The notes under the pieces were generated by a model, which saw nothing but the letters and a program-made list of their open reading frames with translations, was not told the DNA's origin and made no database searches. 64,000 nucleotides of DNA, taken from positions 309,925 to 373,924 of the forward strand of contig NZ_PVTF01000012.1 in NCBI RefSeq assembly GCF_003002815.1. Direction: 5' to 3'. The stretch is from Umezawaea tangerina (lineage in GTDB: Bacteria > Actinomycetota > Actinomycetes > Mycobacteriales > Pseudonocardiaceae). Both the position numbers and the translations under genes were made by a program. Position 1 is the stretch's first letter. Each line of letters starts with the position of its first letter. This document shows, in pieces, positions 17,075-27,819 of the stretch.

Positions 17075-17572
17075 GTGACCACTGAGCAGGTGCGGCTGCG
17101 GGCGCCGAGGCACCAGGTAAGCCGGAAGTCGATCACGTTGTGGACCCTGCACGCCGTGATCGGGTGGACGGTCGTGCTGCTGCCGCAGCTCGTCGTCCTG
17201 CTGTTCGTCGACTCGCCGCCGACGTGGCAGCTGGCCGCGGCCGTGACGACCGGCGTCCTGGCGGTCGCGCACACGCTGGTGATGCCGCGCTGGCGCTTCC
17301 GGGTGCACCGCTGGGAGTCCACCCCGATCGCGGTGTACACGCTGACCGGCTGGCTGAGCCAGGAGTGGCGGATCGCGCCGGTCTCGCGGATCCAGACCGT
17401 GGACACCAAGCGCGGGCCGCTGCAACAACTCCTCGGGCTGTCCACGGTGACCGTGACGACCGCGTCGGCGGCGGGCCCCGTGCACATCGAGGGTCTCGAC
17501 CACGAGGCCGCGGTGCGGTTGGCCGACGAGCTGACCACCACGACCGACGCCACCCCCGGTGACGCGACGTGA
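17075..17572 (+). CDS. Bacterial PH (bPH2) domain membrane protein, YdbS-like
   Basis: Predicted 165-residue protein with two N-terminal hydrophobic helices (about 25-70) and a C-terminal bPH_2 domain with the typical PVSRIQTVDTKRGPLQQLLGLSTVTVTTAS signature. YdbS/YdbT proteins in Bacillus are membrane pairs linked to antimicrobial peptide resistance and envelope lipid handling. The GTG at 17075 is preceded by a leaderless-type -10 (CAGAGT); a GTG at 17024 would add 17 residues. It overlaps the next gene by four bases, so both are one operon. Confidence 0.88.
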   Translation: MTTEQVRLRAPRHQVSRKSITLWTLHAVIGWTVVLLPQLVVLLFVDSPPTWQLAAAVTTGVLAVAHTLVMPRWRFRVHRWESTPIAVYTLTGWLSQEWRIAPVSRIQTVDTKRGPLQQLLGLSTVTVTTASAAGPVHIEGLDHEAAVRLADELTTTTDATPGDAT

Positions 17573-19095
17573 CCCCACCGGAACTGCCGATGGCGCCCGA
17601 GCTCGTCGAGGAACCACCCGTCCTCGACTGGCACCGGCTGGACCTGCGGATGCTGATCGTCCGACCGCTCAACGAGCTCCTGGGTCTCATCCCGGTGCTC
17701 GTCGGACTGGTCGTGCTCGGCGGCGGCGACGTCTGGCGGATCGCCATGAGCGGCGGCGTGATCGTGCTCGTGGTGCTGTTCGGCCTGCTGAGCTGGTTCA
17801 CGACCCGCTACCGGATCACCGACGACCAGGTCGAGCTGCACACCGGACTGCTGGTGCGCAAGCGGTTGGCGGTGCCGAGGGACCGCATCCGGACCGTCGA
17901 CCTCACCGCCAAGCTCGGCCACCGGCTGTTCGGGCTGTCCGCGATCCGGGTCGGCACGGGGCAGCACGAGAAGGCGGGCGAGAACGGCGGCGTCACGCTG
18001 GACGCCGTGTCCTCGCAGGAGGCGGAACGGCTGCGCCAGCTGCTGCTCGACCGGGCACCGGCGCGGACCGCGGCGGCCGTCGCGAACGGCGACGCCCCCG
18101 CGGCGCCGGTGAGCACGCCGCTGGCCGCGTTCGACCCGCGGTGGCTGCGCTTCGCGCCGCTGACGCTGTCCGGACTGGTCGCGGTCGGCGGCACGTTCGG
18201 CGTGCTGATGAACTACGCGCAGGAGTTCGACCTGCGCCCGTCGGCGTTCGGCGGTCTGCACGCCGTGGTCGACCGGGTGATGGACGCGCCGATCGCGCTC
18301 ACCATCGCGGTCCTGCTGGGCGTCGTGCTGGTGCTGGCCGTGGTCGCGTCGCTGCTGGTGTACGTCGTGCAGTTCTGGGGCTACCGGCTCACCAGGGAGG
18401 ACGACGGCACGCTGCGGGTGCGGCGCGGCCTGCTGACCACCCGCTCGGTGTCGGTGGACGAGGACCGGCTGCGCGGTGTCGAGGTGCAGGAACCGCTGCT
18501 GCTGCGGCTCGGTCGGGGCGCGCGGGCGACCGCGGTCGCCACTGGGCTCGGCACCAAGGGCGAGAGCAGCCTGCTCCTGCCGCCCGCGCCGATCGCCGAG
18601 GCCCACCGGGTGGCGAGCGAGGTGCTGCTCATCGAGAAGTCGCCCACCAGGACCGGGTTGCTGCGGCACCCGCTGGTGGCGCTGCGGCGGCGGGTCGTCC
18701 GGGCGGTGCTGCCGGTGCTGGTGCTGGCGGGTGTGCTCGCGCTGGTCGCGCCGTCGTGGACGTGGCAGGCCGCGCTCGCGCTGGTGCCGTTCGCGGCACT
18801 GATGGGGTGGGACCGCTACCGGGCGCTGGGGCACGCGCTCACCGACCGGTACCTGGTGGCGCGCAGCGGATCCGCGGTGCGGGAGACGGTGGCGCTGCAA
18901 CGGAGCGGGATCATCGGGTGGCGGATCTCGCAGTCGTTCTTCCAGCGCAGGGCCGGGTTGGCGACGGTGTCGGCGACCACGGCGGCCGGTGACGGGGTGT
19001 ACCACGTGATCGACGTGGACGCGCGGACCGGACTGCTGCTGGCCGACGAGGCCGTGCCGGACCTGCTGCGCCCGTTCCTCGTCGTCCCCGAGTGA
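17569..19095 (+). CDS. PH-domain membrane protein with three bPH2 modules, YdbT-like
   Basis: Predicted 508-residue partner of the preceding YdbS-like protein. It contains three bPH_2 modules alternating with hydrophobic helix pairs: YRITDDQVELHTGLL with VPRDRIRTVDLT (about 82-110), YRLTREDDGTLRVRRGLL (about 269-286), and LVARSGSAVRETVALQRSGI (about 427-446). Helices occur near 30-75, 185-265 and 365-410. GTGA overlap with the upstream gene indicates coupling. Likely envelope-associated complex; the substrate is not established in actinobacteria. Confidence 0.88.
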   Translation: MTPPELPMAPELVEEPPVLDWHRLDLRMLIVRPLNELLGLIPVLVGLVVLGGGDVWRIAMSGGVIVLVVLFGLLSWFTTRYRITDDQVELHTGLLVRKRLAVPRDRIRTVDLTAKLGHRLFGLSAIRVGTGQHEKAGENGGVTLDAVSSQEAERLRQLLLDRAPARTAAAVANGDAPAAPVSTPLAAFDPRWLRFAPLTLSGLVAVGGTFGVLMNYAQEFDLRPSAFGGLHAVVDRVMDAPIALTIAVLLGVVLVLAVVASLLVYVVQFWGYRLTREDDGTLRVRRGLLTTRSVSVDEDRLRGVEVQEPLLLRLGRGARATAVATGLGTKGESSLLLPPAPIAEAHRVASEVLLIEKSPTRTGLLRHPLVALRRRVVRAVLPVLVLAGVLALVAPSWTWQAALALVPFAALMGWDRYRALGHALTDRYLVARSGSAVRETVALQRSGIIGWRISQSFFQRRAGLATVSATTAAGDGVYHVIDVDARTGLLLADEAVPDLLRPFLVVPE

Positions 19096-19221
19096 GGTCG
19101 TGACCCCGAGCACACCCCTAGCCGCGTCTCACTTGGGATTCCGGTCGGCGGGCTGACCGTACGATCTGCTGCTCCACCGTGAAAACGTTGCCGTGCGGGG
19201 CGACGGACGGGAGAAGTGGCC

Positions 19222-19815
19222 ATGCGGGTAAGCGCTTTCTCGCGACCACCGCTCGTGCTCGGCTACTACTTCCCGGACTGGACGAGCGGCGTCGCGGCGC
19301 TGGCCGCGATCGCCACGTCCGAGGCGACCCTGCCGTCGTTGGTGCTCCGCGACCCGGCCGAGACGGCCTTCCACCCGACCGCCGACATGCCACCCGAACG
19401 GCTCGCGGCCTACCTCGGGCGCGTCTACGGCTACCGGGCCGACCGGGTGTGCCGGGCGTCCATCGGGTTCGAGGGATCGCGGTGGCAGGTCAGGAGGCAG
19501 CGGTCGCGGGTGGGCAGGCTCGTGCGGCGGCACGGCGGGGTCGCGGCGGGCAGGCAGCAGGACGACCCGCGGGCGGAACGCGGCACCGAGACCTGCGAGG
19601 CGTTCGCCCCGTGGTCCCGGCTGACCGACCTGCGCGACGGCGTCCTCGCCTCGGCGCACCGGGCGTTCGCCTCGGCGGGCGGGCGCGGCACGATCCGGTG
19701 CCGCCTCTCGCACGCCCACCACTCGGGCGCGCGCCTGCGTTTCGCGGTCACGTGCGAGCCGCCGCCCCGCTGGAGCCTCCGGCAGGCCTGCCTGGAGCAG
19801 GGCGTGGAGGTCTAG
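19222..19815 (+). CDS. Hypothetical protein, unrecognised
   Basis: Predicted 197-residue protein with high third-position GC and a GGGAGA ribosome binding site before the ATG; a GTG two codons upstream is an alternative. The sequence is rich in Arg and His with a tyrosine cluster LGYYFPDW near the start and LGRVYGYRADRVCRAS in the middle. I recognise no domain, signal peptide or membrane helix. It ends three bases from the convergent GlxA-type regulator gene. Alternative long frames on the opposite strand look compositionally biased, so this frame is the better choice, with moderate certainty. Confidence 0.5.
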   Translation: MRVSAFSRPPLVLGYYFPDWTSGVAALAAIATSEATLPSLVLRDPAETAFHPTADMPPERLAAYLGRVYGYRADRVCRASIGFEGSRWQVRRQRSRVGRLVRRHGGVAAGRQQDDPRAERGTETCEAFAPWSRLTDLRDGVLASAHRAFASAGGRGTIRCRLSHAHHSGARLRFAVTCEPPPRWSLRQACLEQGVEV

Positions 19816-19817
19816 GT

Positions 19818-20783
19818 CTAGGCGCTGGCGCGGAAGGTGTTGCGGTAGACGCTGGGGGCGACGCCGAGCGCGGCGCTCATCTGCTGGCGCAGCGCGGCGC
19901 CCGTGCCGAAGCCGGAGCGCCGGGCGACCTCGTCGACCGGCAGGTCGGTGGACTCCAGCAGGTGGCGGGCGCGTTCGACGCGCTGCTGGGTGAGCCACTT
20001 GCCGGGGCTGAGGCCGGTCTCCTCGCGGAAGCGGCGGGTGAAGGTGCGGACGCTCATCCGGACGTGCTCGGCCAGCGTGCGCAGGTCCAAGGCCTCGTCG
20101 AGCCTGCCCAGCGCCCATTCGCGGGCGGGGGCGGTCGAGGTGGTCTCGACCGGCGGGACCGGGCGTTCGACGTACTGCGACTGGCCGCCGGACCGCCAGG
20201 GCGGGACCACGCAGCGGCGGGCGGTGCGGTTGGCGGCCTCGGTGCCGAAGTCCTTGCGCACCAGGTGCAGGCAGAGGTCGATGCCCGCGCCGACGCCCGC
20301 CGAGGTGAGGACGTCGCCCTCGTCGACGAACAGCACGTCCGGGTCGAGGTCGACGTGCGGGAACATCTCCCGGAACGCGTCGGCGTACCACCAGTGCGTG
20401 GTGGCGCGGCGGCCGTCCAGGAGCCCCGCCGCGGCGAGCACGAACGCGCCGGTGCAGATCGACACGATCCGGGTGGTGGGCGCGGCGGCGACCAGGGCGC
20501 GCAGGACGTCGTCGGAGAGCGGGTCGCGGTGCAGGACGTCGGCCCGGTACTGGCCGGACACGATGATCGTGTCGACCTCGGCCAGCAGCTCGAGGCCGTG
20601 GTCGCCCTGCACGGAGTACCCGGCCGAGCTGCGCACCGGCAGGTTGCCGGGCGTGCAGACGCGGACCCGGTAGTACGGCCGTTCCCGCTCGTCGCGGGCG
20701 GTTCCCAGGACCTGGGTGGGCGTGCCCAGGTCGAAGCCGGTGACCTGGTCGAGTGCGAGCACCGCCACCTCGTGCCGTCTCAT
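19818..20783 (-). CDS. GlxA-family transcriptional regulator (DJ-1/PfpI plus AraC HTH)
   Basis: Predicted 321-residue regulator. Residues 1 to about 180 form a DJ-1/PfpI-like class I glutamine-amidotransferase fold (VAVLALDQVTGFDLGTP, and the nucleophile-elbow region RIVSICTGAFVLAAAGLLDG). Residues about 215-320 are an AraC-type double helix-turn-helix (MSVRTFTRRFREETGLSPGK, then DEVARRSGFGTGAALRQQM). The first in-frame ATG after the divergent promoter region (20783) gives the usual family length of about 320. It is divergent from an MFS transporter gene 70 bases away, a common regulator-target pairing. Confidence 0.9.
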   Translation of the reverse strand: MRRHEVAVLALDQVTGFDLGTPTQVLGTARDERERPYYRVRVCTPGNLPVRSSAGYSVQGDHGLELLAEVDTIIVSGQYRADVLHRDPLSDDVLRALVAAAPTTRIVSICTGAFVLAAAGLLDGRRATTHWWYADAFREMFPHVDLDPDVLFVDEGDVLTSAGVGAGIDLCLHLVRKDFGTEAANRTARRCVVPPWRSGGQSQYVERPVPPVETTSTAPAREWALGRLDEALDLRTLAEHVRMSVRTFTRRFREETGLSPGKWLTQQRVERARHLLESTDLPVDEVARRSGFGTGAALRQQMSAALGVAPSVYRNTFRASA

Positions 20784-20853
20784 GGCCCGATTCTTGCACA
20801 TGATGGCCTTCCGGCCACTGGTGGCGGACGACCGGCTGGCGGATGCTCTGCCG

Positions 20854-22170
20854 GTGACGCAGATCGAGGGCCGGAAGGTCCGCACACTCCACTGGGCATG
20901 GGTAGTCGCCGCCGTGTCGTTCATCGCGCTGATCGGCGCGGCCGGGTTCCGGTCGGCACCGGGGGCGCTGATCGAGCCGTTGCAGCGGGAGTTCGGCTGG
21001 TCACGCGCCACGATCTCGTTCGCCGTCTCGGTGAACCTGCTGCTCTACGGGCTCACCGCGCCGTTCGCGGCCGCGTTGATGACGCGCTTCGGCGTCCGCC
21101 GGGTGGTCAGCCTGGCGCTGCTGCTGGTCGCGTGCGGCAGCGGGCTGACGGTGTTCATGACGGCGAGCTGGCAGCTCGTCCTGCTGTGGGGCGTCCTGGT
21201 CGGCCTGGGCACCGGGTCGATGGCGCTCGCGTTCGTCGCGACCATCACCGGCCGCTGGTTCGTCAAGCACCGCGGACTGGTGACGGGCGTGCTCACGGCG
21301 GGCGGCGCGACCGGTCAGCTGGTGTTCCTGCCGGTCATCGCCGGGCTCGCCGAGTCGTCGGGCTGGCGGTACTCGTCGCTGGTCATCGCCGGTGCGGCGC
21401 TGCTGGTCGTGCCGCTGGCGTACTTCCTGCTCAAGGAGCACCCAGCCGACCTGGGCCTCCCGCTCTACGGCGGCACCGAGATCGTGCCCGCTCCCCCGCG
21501 GCAGGCCGGGAGCGCCGCGCGCAACGCGGTCGACACCCTGCGCACGGCCGCGCGCACGAGGTCGTTCTGGTACCTGGCGGGCGGCTTCGCGATCTGCGGG
21601 ATGACCACCAACGGGCTCGTGGGCACGCACTTCATCCCAGCAGCGCACGACCACGGCATGCCGTCCACCACGGCCGCCGGGCTGCTCGCGCTGGTCGGCC
21701 TGTTCGACATCGTCGGCACGATCTTCTCCGGCTGGCTGACCGACCGGGTCGACTCGCGCGTCCTGCTGGCGGCGTACTACTTCCTGCGCGGCGTGTCGCT
21801 CCTGCTGCTGACGCAGCTGTTCGCCGCCTCCGTGCACCCGAGCATGCTGGTGTTCATCATCTTCTACGGCCTGGACTGGGTCGCGACCGTGCCGCCGACC
21901 GTCGCGCTGTGCCGGGAGATCTTCGGCGAGTCGGGACCGGTCGTGTTCGGCTGGGTGTTCGCGTCGCACCAGATCGGCGCGGCCATCGCGGCCACGGCGG
22001 CGGGACTGGCCCGCGACCACTTCGGCGACTACGCGCTGACGTTCTTCGTGGCGGGCGGGCTGAGCATCGGGGCGGCGGTGCTGTCGTTGAGGGTCAAGCG
22101 GTCACCGGCGCTTGCGGGCCGTGCCGAAGAGCCCGCGGGTGATCTCGCGCCCGAGGGCACTGGCCGCTGA
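20854..22170 (+). CDS. MFS transporter (12 TM, oxalate/formate antiporter-like)
   Basis: Predicted 438-residue secondary transporter with about 12 membrane helices. The MFS signature between helices 2 and 3 appears as AALMTRFGVRRV, and between helices 8 and 9 as SGWLTDRVDSRVLL. The N-terminal WVVAAVSFIALIGAAGFRSAPG and REFGWSRATISFAVS resemble monocarboxylate/OFA-type members. Starts at 20800 or 20821 are possible; I prefer the GTG at 20854, just before TQIEGRKVRTLHW. The 3' end overlaps the convergent HerA-like gene by 69 bases. It is probably controlled by the divergent GlxA-type regulator; the substrate is unknown. Confidence 0.85.
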   Translation: MTQIEGRKVRTLHWAWVVAAVSFIALIGAAGFRSAPGALIEPLQREFGWSRATISFAVSVNLLLYGLTAPFAAALMTRFGVRRVVSLALLLVACGSGLTVFMTASWQLVLLWGVLVGLGTGSMALAFVATITGRWFVKHRGLVTGVLTAGGATGQLVFLPVIAGLAESSGWRYSSLVIAGAALLVVPLAYFLLKEHPADLGLPLYGGTEIVPAPPRQAGSAARNAVDTLRTAARTRSFWYLAGGFAICGMTTNGLVGTHFIPAAHDHGMPSTTAAGLLALVGLFDIVGTIFSGWLTDRVDSRVLLAAYYFLRGVSLLLLTQLFAASVHPSMLVFIIFYGLDWVATVPPTVALCREIFGESGPVVFGWVFASHQIGAAIAATAAGLARDHFGDYALTFFVAGGLSIGAAVLSLRVKRSPALAGRAEEPAGDLAPEGTGR

Positions 22171-23631
22171 GCGGAGGAACGACTTCACCGCGGAGCTGCC
22201 GAGGACCTTCTCCACCACACCGGGCTCGTGGCGCTCGGCCGTCCTCTCCCCGTCCTTCTCCTCCGACTCCCCCGACGGCGGAACGACCCGCGCGGACAGC
22301 TTCTCGTAGGCCGACTCGCGGTCGATCGTCTCGGCGTACTTGCCGTGCAGATCCGAGGACGCCGCGGCCTGCCGGATGGCGTCCTGCCCGATGGTGTCCA
22401 TGAGCGAACGGGGCGCGCGCAGCCTGGTCCACGCGACCGGGGTGGGCGCGCCCTTCTCGCTGAGCACGGTCACGATCGCCTCGCCGGTGCCCAACGAGGT
22501 GAGCGCCTTCTCCAGGTCGTAGTCCTTCGACGTCGGGTACGTCCTCACCGTGCGGGACAAGGCTTTCTGGTCGTCCGGGGTGAACGCGCGCAACGCGTGC
22601 TGCACGCGGGCGCCGAGCTGCGACAGGACGTCGTTCGGGATGTCGGTGGGCAGCTGCGTGCAGAAGAAGACGCCGACGCCCTTGGAGCGGATGAGCTTCA
22701 CGGTCCGGGTGATCTGCTCCAGGAACGCCTTCGACGCGTCGGCGAACAGCAGGTGCGCCTCGTCGAAGAAGAACACCAGCTTCGGCTTGTCCAGGTCGCC
22801 CTCCTCGGGCAGCTCCTGGAACAGCTCGGCCAGCAGCCACATGAGGAACGTGGAGAACAGCGCGGGCCTGGACTGGAGCTCGGCCAGCTCCAGCAGCGTG
22901 ATCACGCCCCTGCCGTCGACCTGGCGCATCAGGTCCGCCGGGTCCAGCTCGGGCTCGCCGAAGAACGTGTCGCCGCCCTGCGCCTCCAGGTTCACCAACG
23001 ACCGCAGGATCACCCCGGCGGTCGCGGACGACACGCCGCCGATGCCCTTGAGGTCGTCCTTGCCCTCGTCGCTCGTGAGGTGCGTGATCACCGAGCGGAG
23101 GTCCTTGGTGTCCAGCAGCGGCAGGCCTCGGGTGTCGGCCCAGTGGAAGATCAGCCCGAGCGTCGACTCCTGGGTGTCGTTGAGCCCCAACACCTTCGAC
23201 AGCAGGATCGGGCCGAAGCCGGTGATCGTCGCGCGCACCGGGACGCCCGCGCCGCCGGTGCCGAGCGACAGGAACCGGACCGGACACTCCTCCGGCCGCC
23301 AGTCGTCACCGGTGTCGGTGGCACGACCGGTGATCCGGTCGCTCGTCGAGCCCGCTCGCGACAGTCCCGAGAGGTCGCCCTTCACGTCCGCCATCACGAC
23401 CGGCACCCCGGCCGCGGACAGCTGCTCGGCCATCAGCTGGAGGGTCTTCGTCTTGCCGGTGCCCGTGGCACCCGCGACGAGGCCGTGCCGGTTCATCGTC
23501 GCCAGCGGCAGCCGGACGTGCGCGGTCGGCTCGACGACGCCGTCGACGAGGACCGAGCCGAGTTCGACCGCCGCGCCCTCGGAGGCGTACCCGGCCGCGA
23601 TCACGGCCGCCGCGGACTGCTGCTCCGTCAT
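22102..23631 (-). CDS. HerA-like / DUF853 family ATPase
   Basis: Predicted 509-residue ATPase of the HerA/FtsK superfamily, DUF853 branch. Walker A is GATGTGKT (54-61) and Walker B is LVFFFDEAHLLF, with a sensor region VGVFFCTQLPTDIPNDVLSQLGARVQHALRAF. HerA proteins translocate on DNA as hexamers, but the biological role of the DUF853 group is not settled. The C-terminal 70 residues are charged and then basic (TARKRR end). The ATG at 23631 is preferred over an upstream GTG that would add 12 residues. It is divergent from orn. Confidence 0.88.
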   Translation of the reverse strand: MTEQQSAAAVIAAGYASEGAAVELGSVLVDGVVEPTAHVRLPLATMNRHGLVAGATGTGKTKTLQLMAEQLSAAGVPVVMADVKGDLSGLSRAGSTSDRITGRATDTGDDWRPEECPVRFLSLGTGGAGVPVRATITGFGPILLSKVLGLNDTQESTLGLIFHWADTRGLPLLDTKDLRSVITHLTSDEGKDDLKGIGGVSSATAGVILRSLVNLEAQGGDTFFGEPELDPADLMRQVDGRGVITLLELAELQSRPALFSTFLMWLLAELFQELPEEGDLDKPKLVFFFDEAHLLFADASKAFLEQITRTVKLIRSKGVGVFFCTQLPTDIPNDVLSQLGARVQHALRAFTPDDQKALSRTVRTYPTSKDYDLEKALTSLGTGEAIVTVLSEKGAPTPVAWTRLRAPRSLMDTIGQDAIRQAAASSDLHGKYAETIDRESAYEKLSARVVPPSGESEEKDGERTAERHEPGVVEKVLGSSAVKSFLRSAASALGREITRGLFGTARKRR

Positions 23632-23718
23632 CCGCCCAGGGTCGGGCACATCCGCGGGACGCGCCACCCGAAGCGTGACCGTCGCCCAAGGTCATGAGCG
23701 ACTAGGCTCTCGCGGGTG

Positions 23719-24327
23719 ATGGATCGTCTGGTGTGGATCGACTGTGAGATGACCGGCCTCGAGCTCGGCAAGGACGCCTTGATCGAGATCGCCGCGCTGG
23801 TCACCGACGCGGACCTGAACGTGCTCGGCGACGGCGTCGACGTGGTGATCCACGCGGACGAGCAGGCGCTCGCCGGGATGCCCGAAGTGGTCGTCGAGAT
23901 GCACGCGAAGTCCGGCCTGACCGAGGAGGTCCGCCGGTCGGCGGTCACCATCGAGGAGGCCGAGGCGCTGGTCCTCGCCTACATCAAGGAGTGGGTGCCG
24001 GACCCGCGCACCGCACCACTGGCGGGCAACTCGATCGCGACGGACCGCGGCTTCATCGCCCGCGACATGCCCGCGCTCGACGACCACCTGCACTACCGGA
24101 TGATCGACGTGTCGTCGATCAAGGAGCTGTGCAGGCGCTGGTACCCGCGCATCTACTACGCGCAGCCGGAGAAGGGCCTCGCGCACCGGGCGCTCGCCGA
24201 CATCCGCGAGTCCATCCGCGAGCTGGCCTACTACCGGCGCACCGCGTTCGTCGCCCCTCCCGGCCCGAACTCGGAGCAGGCCCAGGCCGTGGCGGCCGAG
24301 CTGCTTCGCGCGGACGGACTGGGCTGA
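23719..24327 (+). CDS. orn: Oligoribonuclease
   Basis: Essential 3'-5' exoribonuclease of 202 residues that degrades RNA dinucleotides such as pGpG from cyclic-di-GMP turnover. It is a DEDDh-type exonuclease: Asp and Glu in [10 protein letters not shown] (Asp8, Glu10), the conserved [27 protein letters not shown], and the His/Asp in [11 protein letters not shown]. Length matches the family. A GTG one codon upstream is possible. TAGGCT about ten bases before the start is a good -10. It is followed by the tRNA-His gene, a neighbourhood common in actinobacteria. Confidence 0.96.
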   Translation: MDRLVWIDCEMTGLELGKDALIEIAALVTDADLNVLGDGVDVVIHADEQALAGMPEVVVEMHAKSGLTEEVRRSAVTIEEAEALVLAYIKEWVPDPRTAPLAGNSIATDRGFIARDMPALDDHLHYRMIDVSSIKELCRRWYPRIYYAQPEKGLAHRALADIRESIRELAYYRRTAFVAPPGPNSEQAQAVAAELLRADGLG

Positions 24328-24360
24328 CCACCCGATTTCAGCCCTGACCGGTCGGCACGC

Positions 24361-24366
24361 TATGCT
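24361..24366 (+). promoter_or_regulatory. Probable -10 element of tRNA-His
   Basis: TATGCT lies about 25 bases upstream of the mature tRNA-His and about 20 bases downstream of a TTTCAG-like -35. The match to the -10 consensus is good; the -35 is weak. Confidence 0.4.
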
Positions 24367-24391
24367 TCTTCCCGCCGGTCAAACGGTCTTG

Positions 24392-24464
24392 GTGGGTGTA
24401 GCTCAGCTGGCAGAGCACTGGGTTGTGATCCCAGGTGTCGCGGGTTCAAGTCCCGTCACTCACC
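24392..24464 (+). tRNA. tRNA-His (GTG)
   Basis: Complete cloverleaf: acceptor GTGGGTG pairs with CACTCAC, D arm GCTC-AGCTGGCA-GAGC, anticodon stem CTGGG/CCCAG with loop TTGTGAT (anticodon GTG at 24425-24427), and T arm CGGGT-TCAAGTC-CCG. A G at 24391 can supply the extra G-1 needed by histidyl-tRNA synthetase, opposite the discriminator C. Confidence 0.97.
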
Positions 24465-24472
24465 CCAAGCGA

Positions 24473-24506
24473 ACGCCCCCTGACCCACCAGGTCAGGGGG
24501 CGTTTT
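24473..24506 (+). terminator. Rho-independent terminator after tRNA-His
   Basis: ACGCCCCCTGAC (24473-24484) and GTCAGGGGGCGT (24492-24503) form a perfect 12-bp stem with a seven-base loop, followed by a short T run. Confidence 0.9.
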
Positions 24507-24524
24507 CACGTCTGGAGCCCCCGC

Positions 24525-26162
<1,638 letters not shown>

Positions 26163-26190
26163 CGCCTACCGTCCCCTGTGGACATGCCAC

Positions 26191-26223
26191 GCGCGGTGGC
26201 CGCCGGTTGGGCGACCACCGCGC
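26191..26223. terminator. Hairpin between convergent ABC-F and L,D-transpeptidase genes
   Basis: GCGCGGTGG (26191-26199) pairs with CCACCGCGC (26215-26223) around a 15-base loop in an 81-base convergent gap. It is probably a bidirectional terminator without a T tract. Confidence 0.5.
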
Positions 26224-26243
26224 GGATGGGGTGAGGTCTGTGC

Positions 26244-27431
26244 CTAGCGGTTGCCCGCGACCCACTCGGGCCAGGCGACCTGCCAGTCGCCGAAACCGTC
26301 CCACGACTCGAGCGGCGGGCCGCCGGAGTTCGTGACGATCACGACGTCACCGGGCTTCGCGTTGTCGAAGAACCACTTCGCGTCCTCGGGCGACATGTTC
26401 AGGCAGCCGTGGCTCACGTTGCGCACGCCCTGGTCGCCGACCGACCACGGTGCCGAGTGGACGAAGATGCCGCTGTTGGACATGCGCGTCGCCCAGTCGA
26501 CCGGCGTCTTGTAGCCGCCCGCGTCCAGCGCCAGGCCGTAGGTCGTGGAGTCCATGATCATGTGGTCGCGCTTCTCGGTGAGCACGTACGTGCCGACCGG
26601 CGTGGTGTTCGCGGCGTTGCCCATCGACGTCGGCACGGTCCGCACGACCTGCCCGTTGACCTTCGTCACGACCTGGTGCGTCCCGCCGTCGGCCTCGTGG
26701 ACGACCGCGTCACCGATGGTCGTGGTGATCGTCCGGTCCTCCTGGCCGTACACGCCGTTGCCCATGCTCTTGCCGTAGATCTTGGCGTTGATGGTGACCT
26801 TGGTGCCCGCGGCCCAGAAGGCCTGCGGCCGCCAGTGCACTTCCTTGTCGTTGAACCAGTAGAACGCGCCCTCGACCTTGGGCTCCGTCGTGATCTGGAT
26901 CGCGGCCTCGGCCGACAGCTTGTCCACGATCGGCTCGTCGAAGTAGAACGCCAACGGCTGCCCCACGCCCACCGTCGTGCCGTCCTGCGGGTTGGACTCC
27001 AGGTAGGTCAACGTCCGCGGCTTCACCGTCGTGAACGACGACACCTTCGTCACCGGCTTGCCGTCGCTGCCCTGCCCCGTCACCGACAAGGAGTACCCCT
27101 TGTCGTAGGCGAGCGGCACGCTGTTCGCCCACTGCAGCCCGTCCGGGCTGATCTGACCGGGGATCACGACACCGTCGGAGGCCGTCAGGGCCACCTCGGT
27201 CAGCTTCCCGTCGGCCGCCGTGGCGATCACCGGCAACCCCGGCGCCACCCCCGTAGCCCCCTCGGCGGTCGGCAGCGTGAGCGTCACCGGCGGCGGCGGA
27301 GGTGTCGCACTGGTCGACGACGCGTTCGCCTGCACCGGCACCTCGGGCCCCGACGAGCACCCTGTGATCAACATCGCAACCACACCGACAGCGACCAGCC
27401 CCAGCGCCCCACGCCTACCAGTGATCCCCAT
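26244..27431 (-). CDS. L,D-transpeptidase lipoprotein with Ig-like domains
   Basis: Peptidoglycan 3-3 cross-linking enzyme of 395 residues, similar to mycobacterial LdtMt2. It has a lipoprotein signal (basic TGRRGAL, hydrophobic core, lipobox ITGC-SSG), two bacterial Ig-like domains (about 50-240), and a YkuD catalytic domain (about 250-375). The catalytic motif is SHGCLN with nucleophile Cys343 and the partner His in GIFVHSAPWS. Located on the outer face of the membrane. The ATG at 27431 best places the signal peptide; an upstream in-frame start would add 16 residues. Carbapenem sensitivity is a family property, not shown here. Confidence 0.93.
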   Translation of the reverse strand: MGITGRRGALGLVAVGVVAMLITGCSSGPEVPVQANASSTSATPPPPPVTLTLPTAEGATGVAPGLPVIATAADGKLTEVALTASDGVVIPGQISPDGLQWANSVPLAYDKGYSLSVTGQGSDGKPVTKVSSFTTVKPRTLTYLESNPQDGTTVGVGQPLAFYFDEPIVDKLSAEAAIQITTEPKVEGAFYWFNDKEVHWRPQAFWAAGTKVTINAKIYGKSMGNGVYGQEDRTITTTIGDAVVHEADGGTHQVVTKVNGQVVRTVPTSMGNAANTTPVGTYVLTEKRDHMIMDSTTYGLALDAGGYKTPVDWATRMSNSGIFVHSAPWSVGDQGVRNVSHGCLNMSPEDAKWFFDNAKPGDVVIVTNSGGPPLESWDGFGDWQVAWPEWVAGNR

Positions 27432-27610
27432 CGCGCCCCATCCATCGACCCGGTCCCCGTACAACGAGACACAGCCCAAGCAGGTACTACCACTGCCGTC
27501 CCAGTACTAGGAGACGCCTCGGTCTGCACGGACGTTGCCACGGATGCCGGATCGTTACCGACGCGAAGTTCTCCCCTCCAACCCCCACCAAACCCTCTCT
27601 GACCAGCCGA

Positions 27611-27641
27611 TTGGGAAGTGCGCGAACCGCTGTGCTAATGT
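27611..27641 (+). promoter_or_regulatory. Probable promoter of tRNA-Lys
   Basis: TTGGGA (27611-27616) and TAATGT (27636-27641) are separated by 19 bases and lie about 55 bases before the mature tRNA. The -10 is a good consensus match; the spacer is slightly long. Confidence 0.45.
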
Positions 27642-27695
27642 TCTTCTCGTCGGACGGAGCAAGGCGGTCCAGACAAGCAAGAAGATGAAGTGCCA

Positions 27696-27769
27696 GCGCC
27701 GCTAGCTCAGTTGGTTAGAGCAGCTGACTCTTAATCAGCGGGTCCGGGGTTCGAGTCCCTGGCGGCGCA
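27696..27769 (+). tRNA. tRNA-Lys (CTT)
   Basis: Complete cloverleaf: acceptor GCGCCGC pairs with GCGGCGC, D arm GCTC/GAGC, anticodon stem GCTGA/TCAGC with loop CTCTTAA (anticodon CTT), T arm with GGTTCGAGTCC, discriminator A. CCA is not encoded. A strong terminator follows. Apparently foreign, lower-GC DNA begins just downstream. Confidence 0.97.
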
Positions 27770-27776
27770 CTCTGGT

Positions 27777-27819
27777 AGGACTGCCGGGCCACCTTAAGGT
27801 GGCCCGGCAGTCCTTTTTT
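27777..27819 (+). terminator. Strong Rho-independent terminator after tRNA-Lys
   Basis: A near-perfect 19-bp palindromic stem (AGGACTGCCGGGCCACCTT paired with its exact complement at once) is followed by TTTTTT (27814-27819). Confidence 0.93.

Noticed and set aside
19179..22142. A 987-codon plus-strand frame
   Set aside because: Antisense to the GlxA-type regulator and out of frame with the MFS gene. The composition is Arg/Gly/Ala-biased and no domain is visible.
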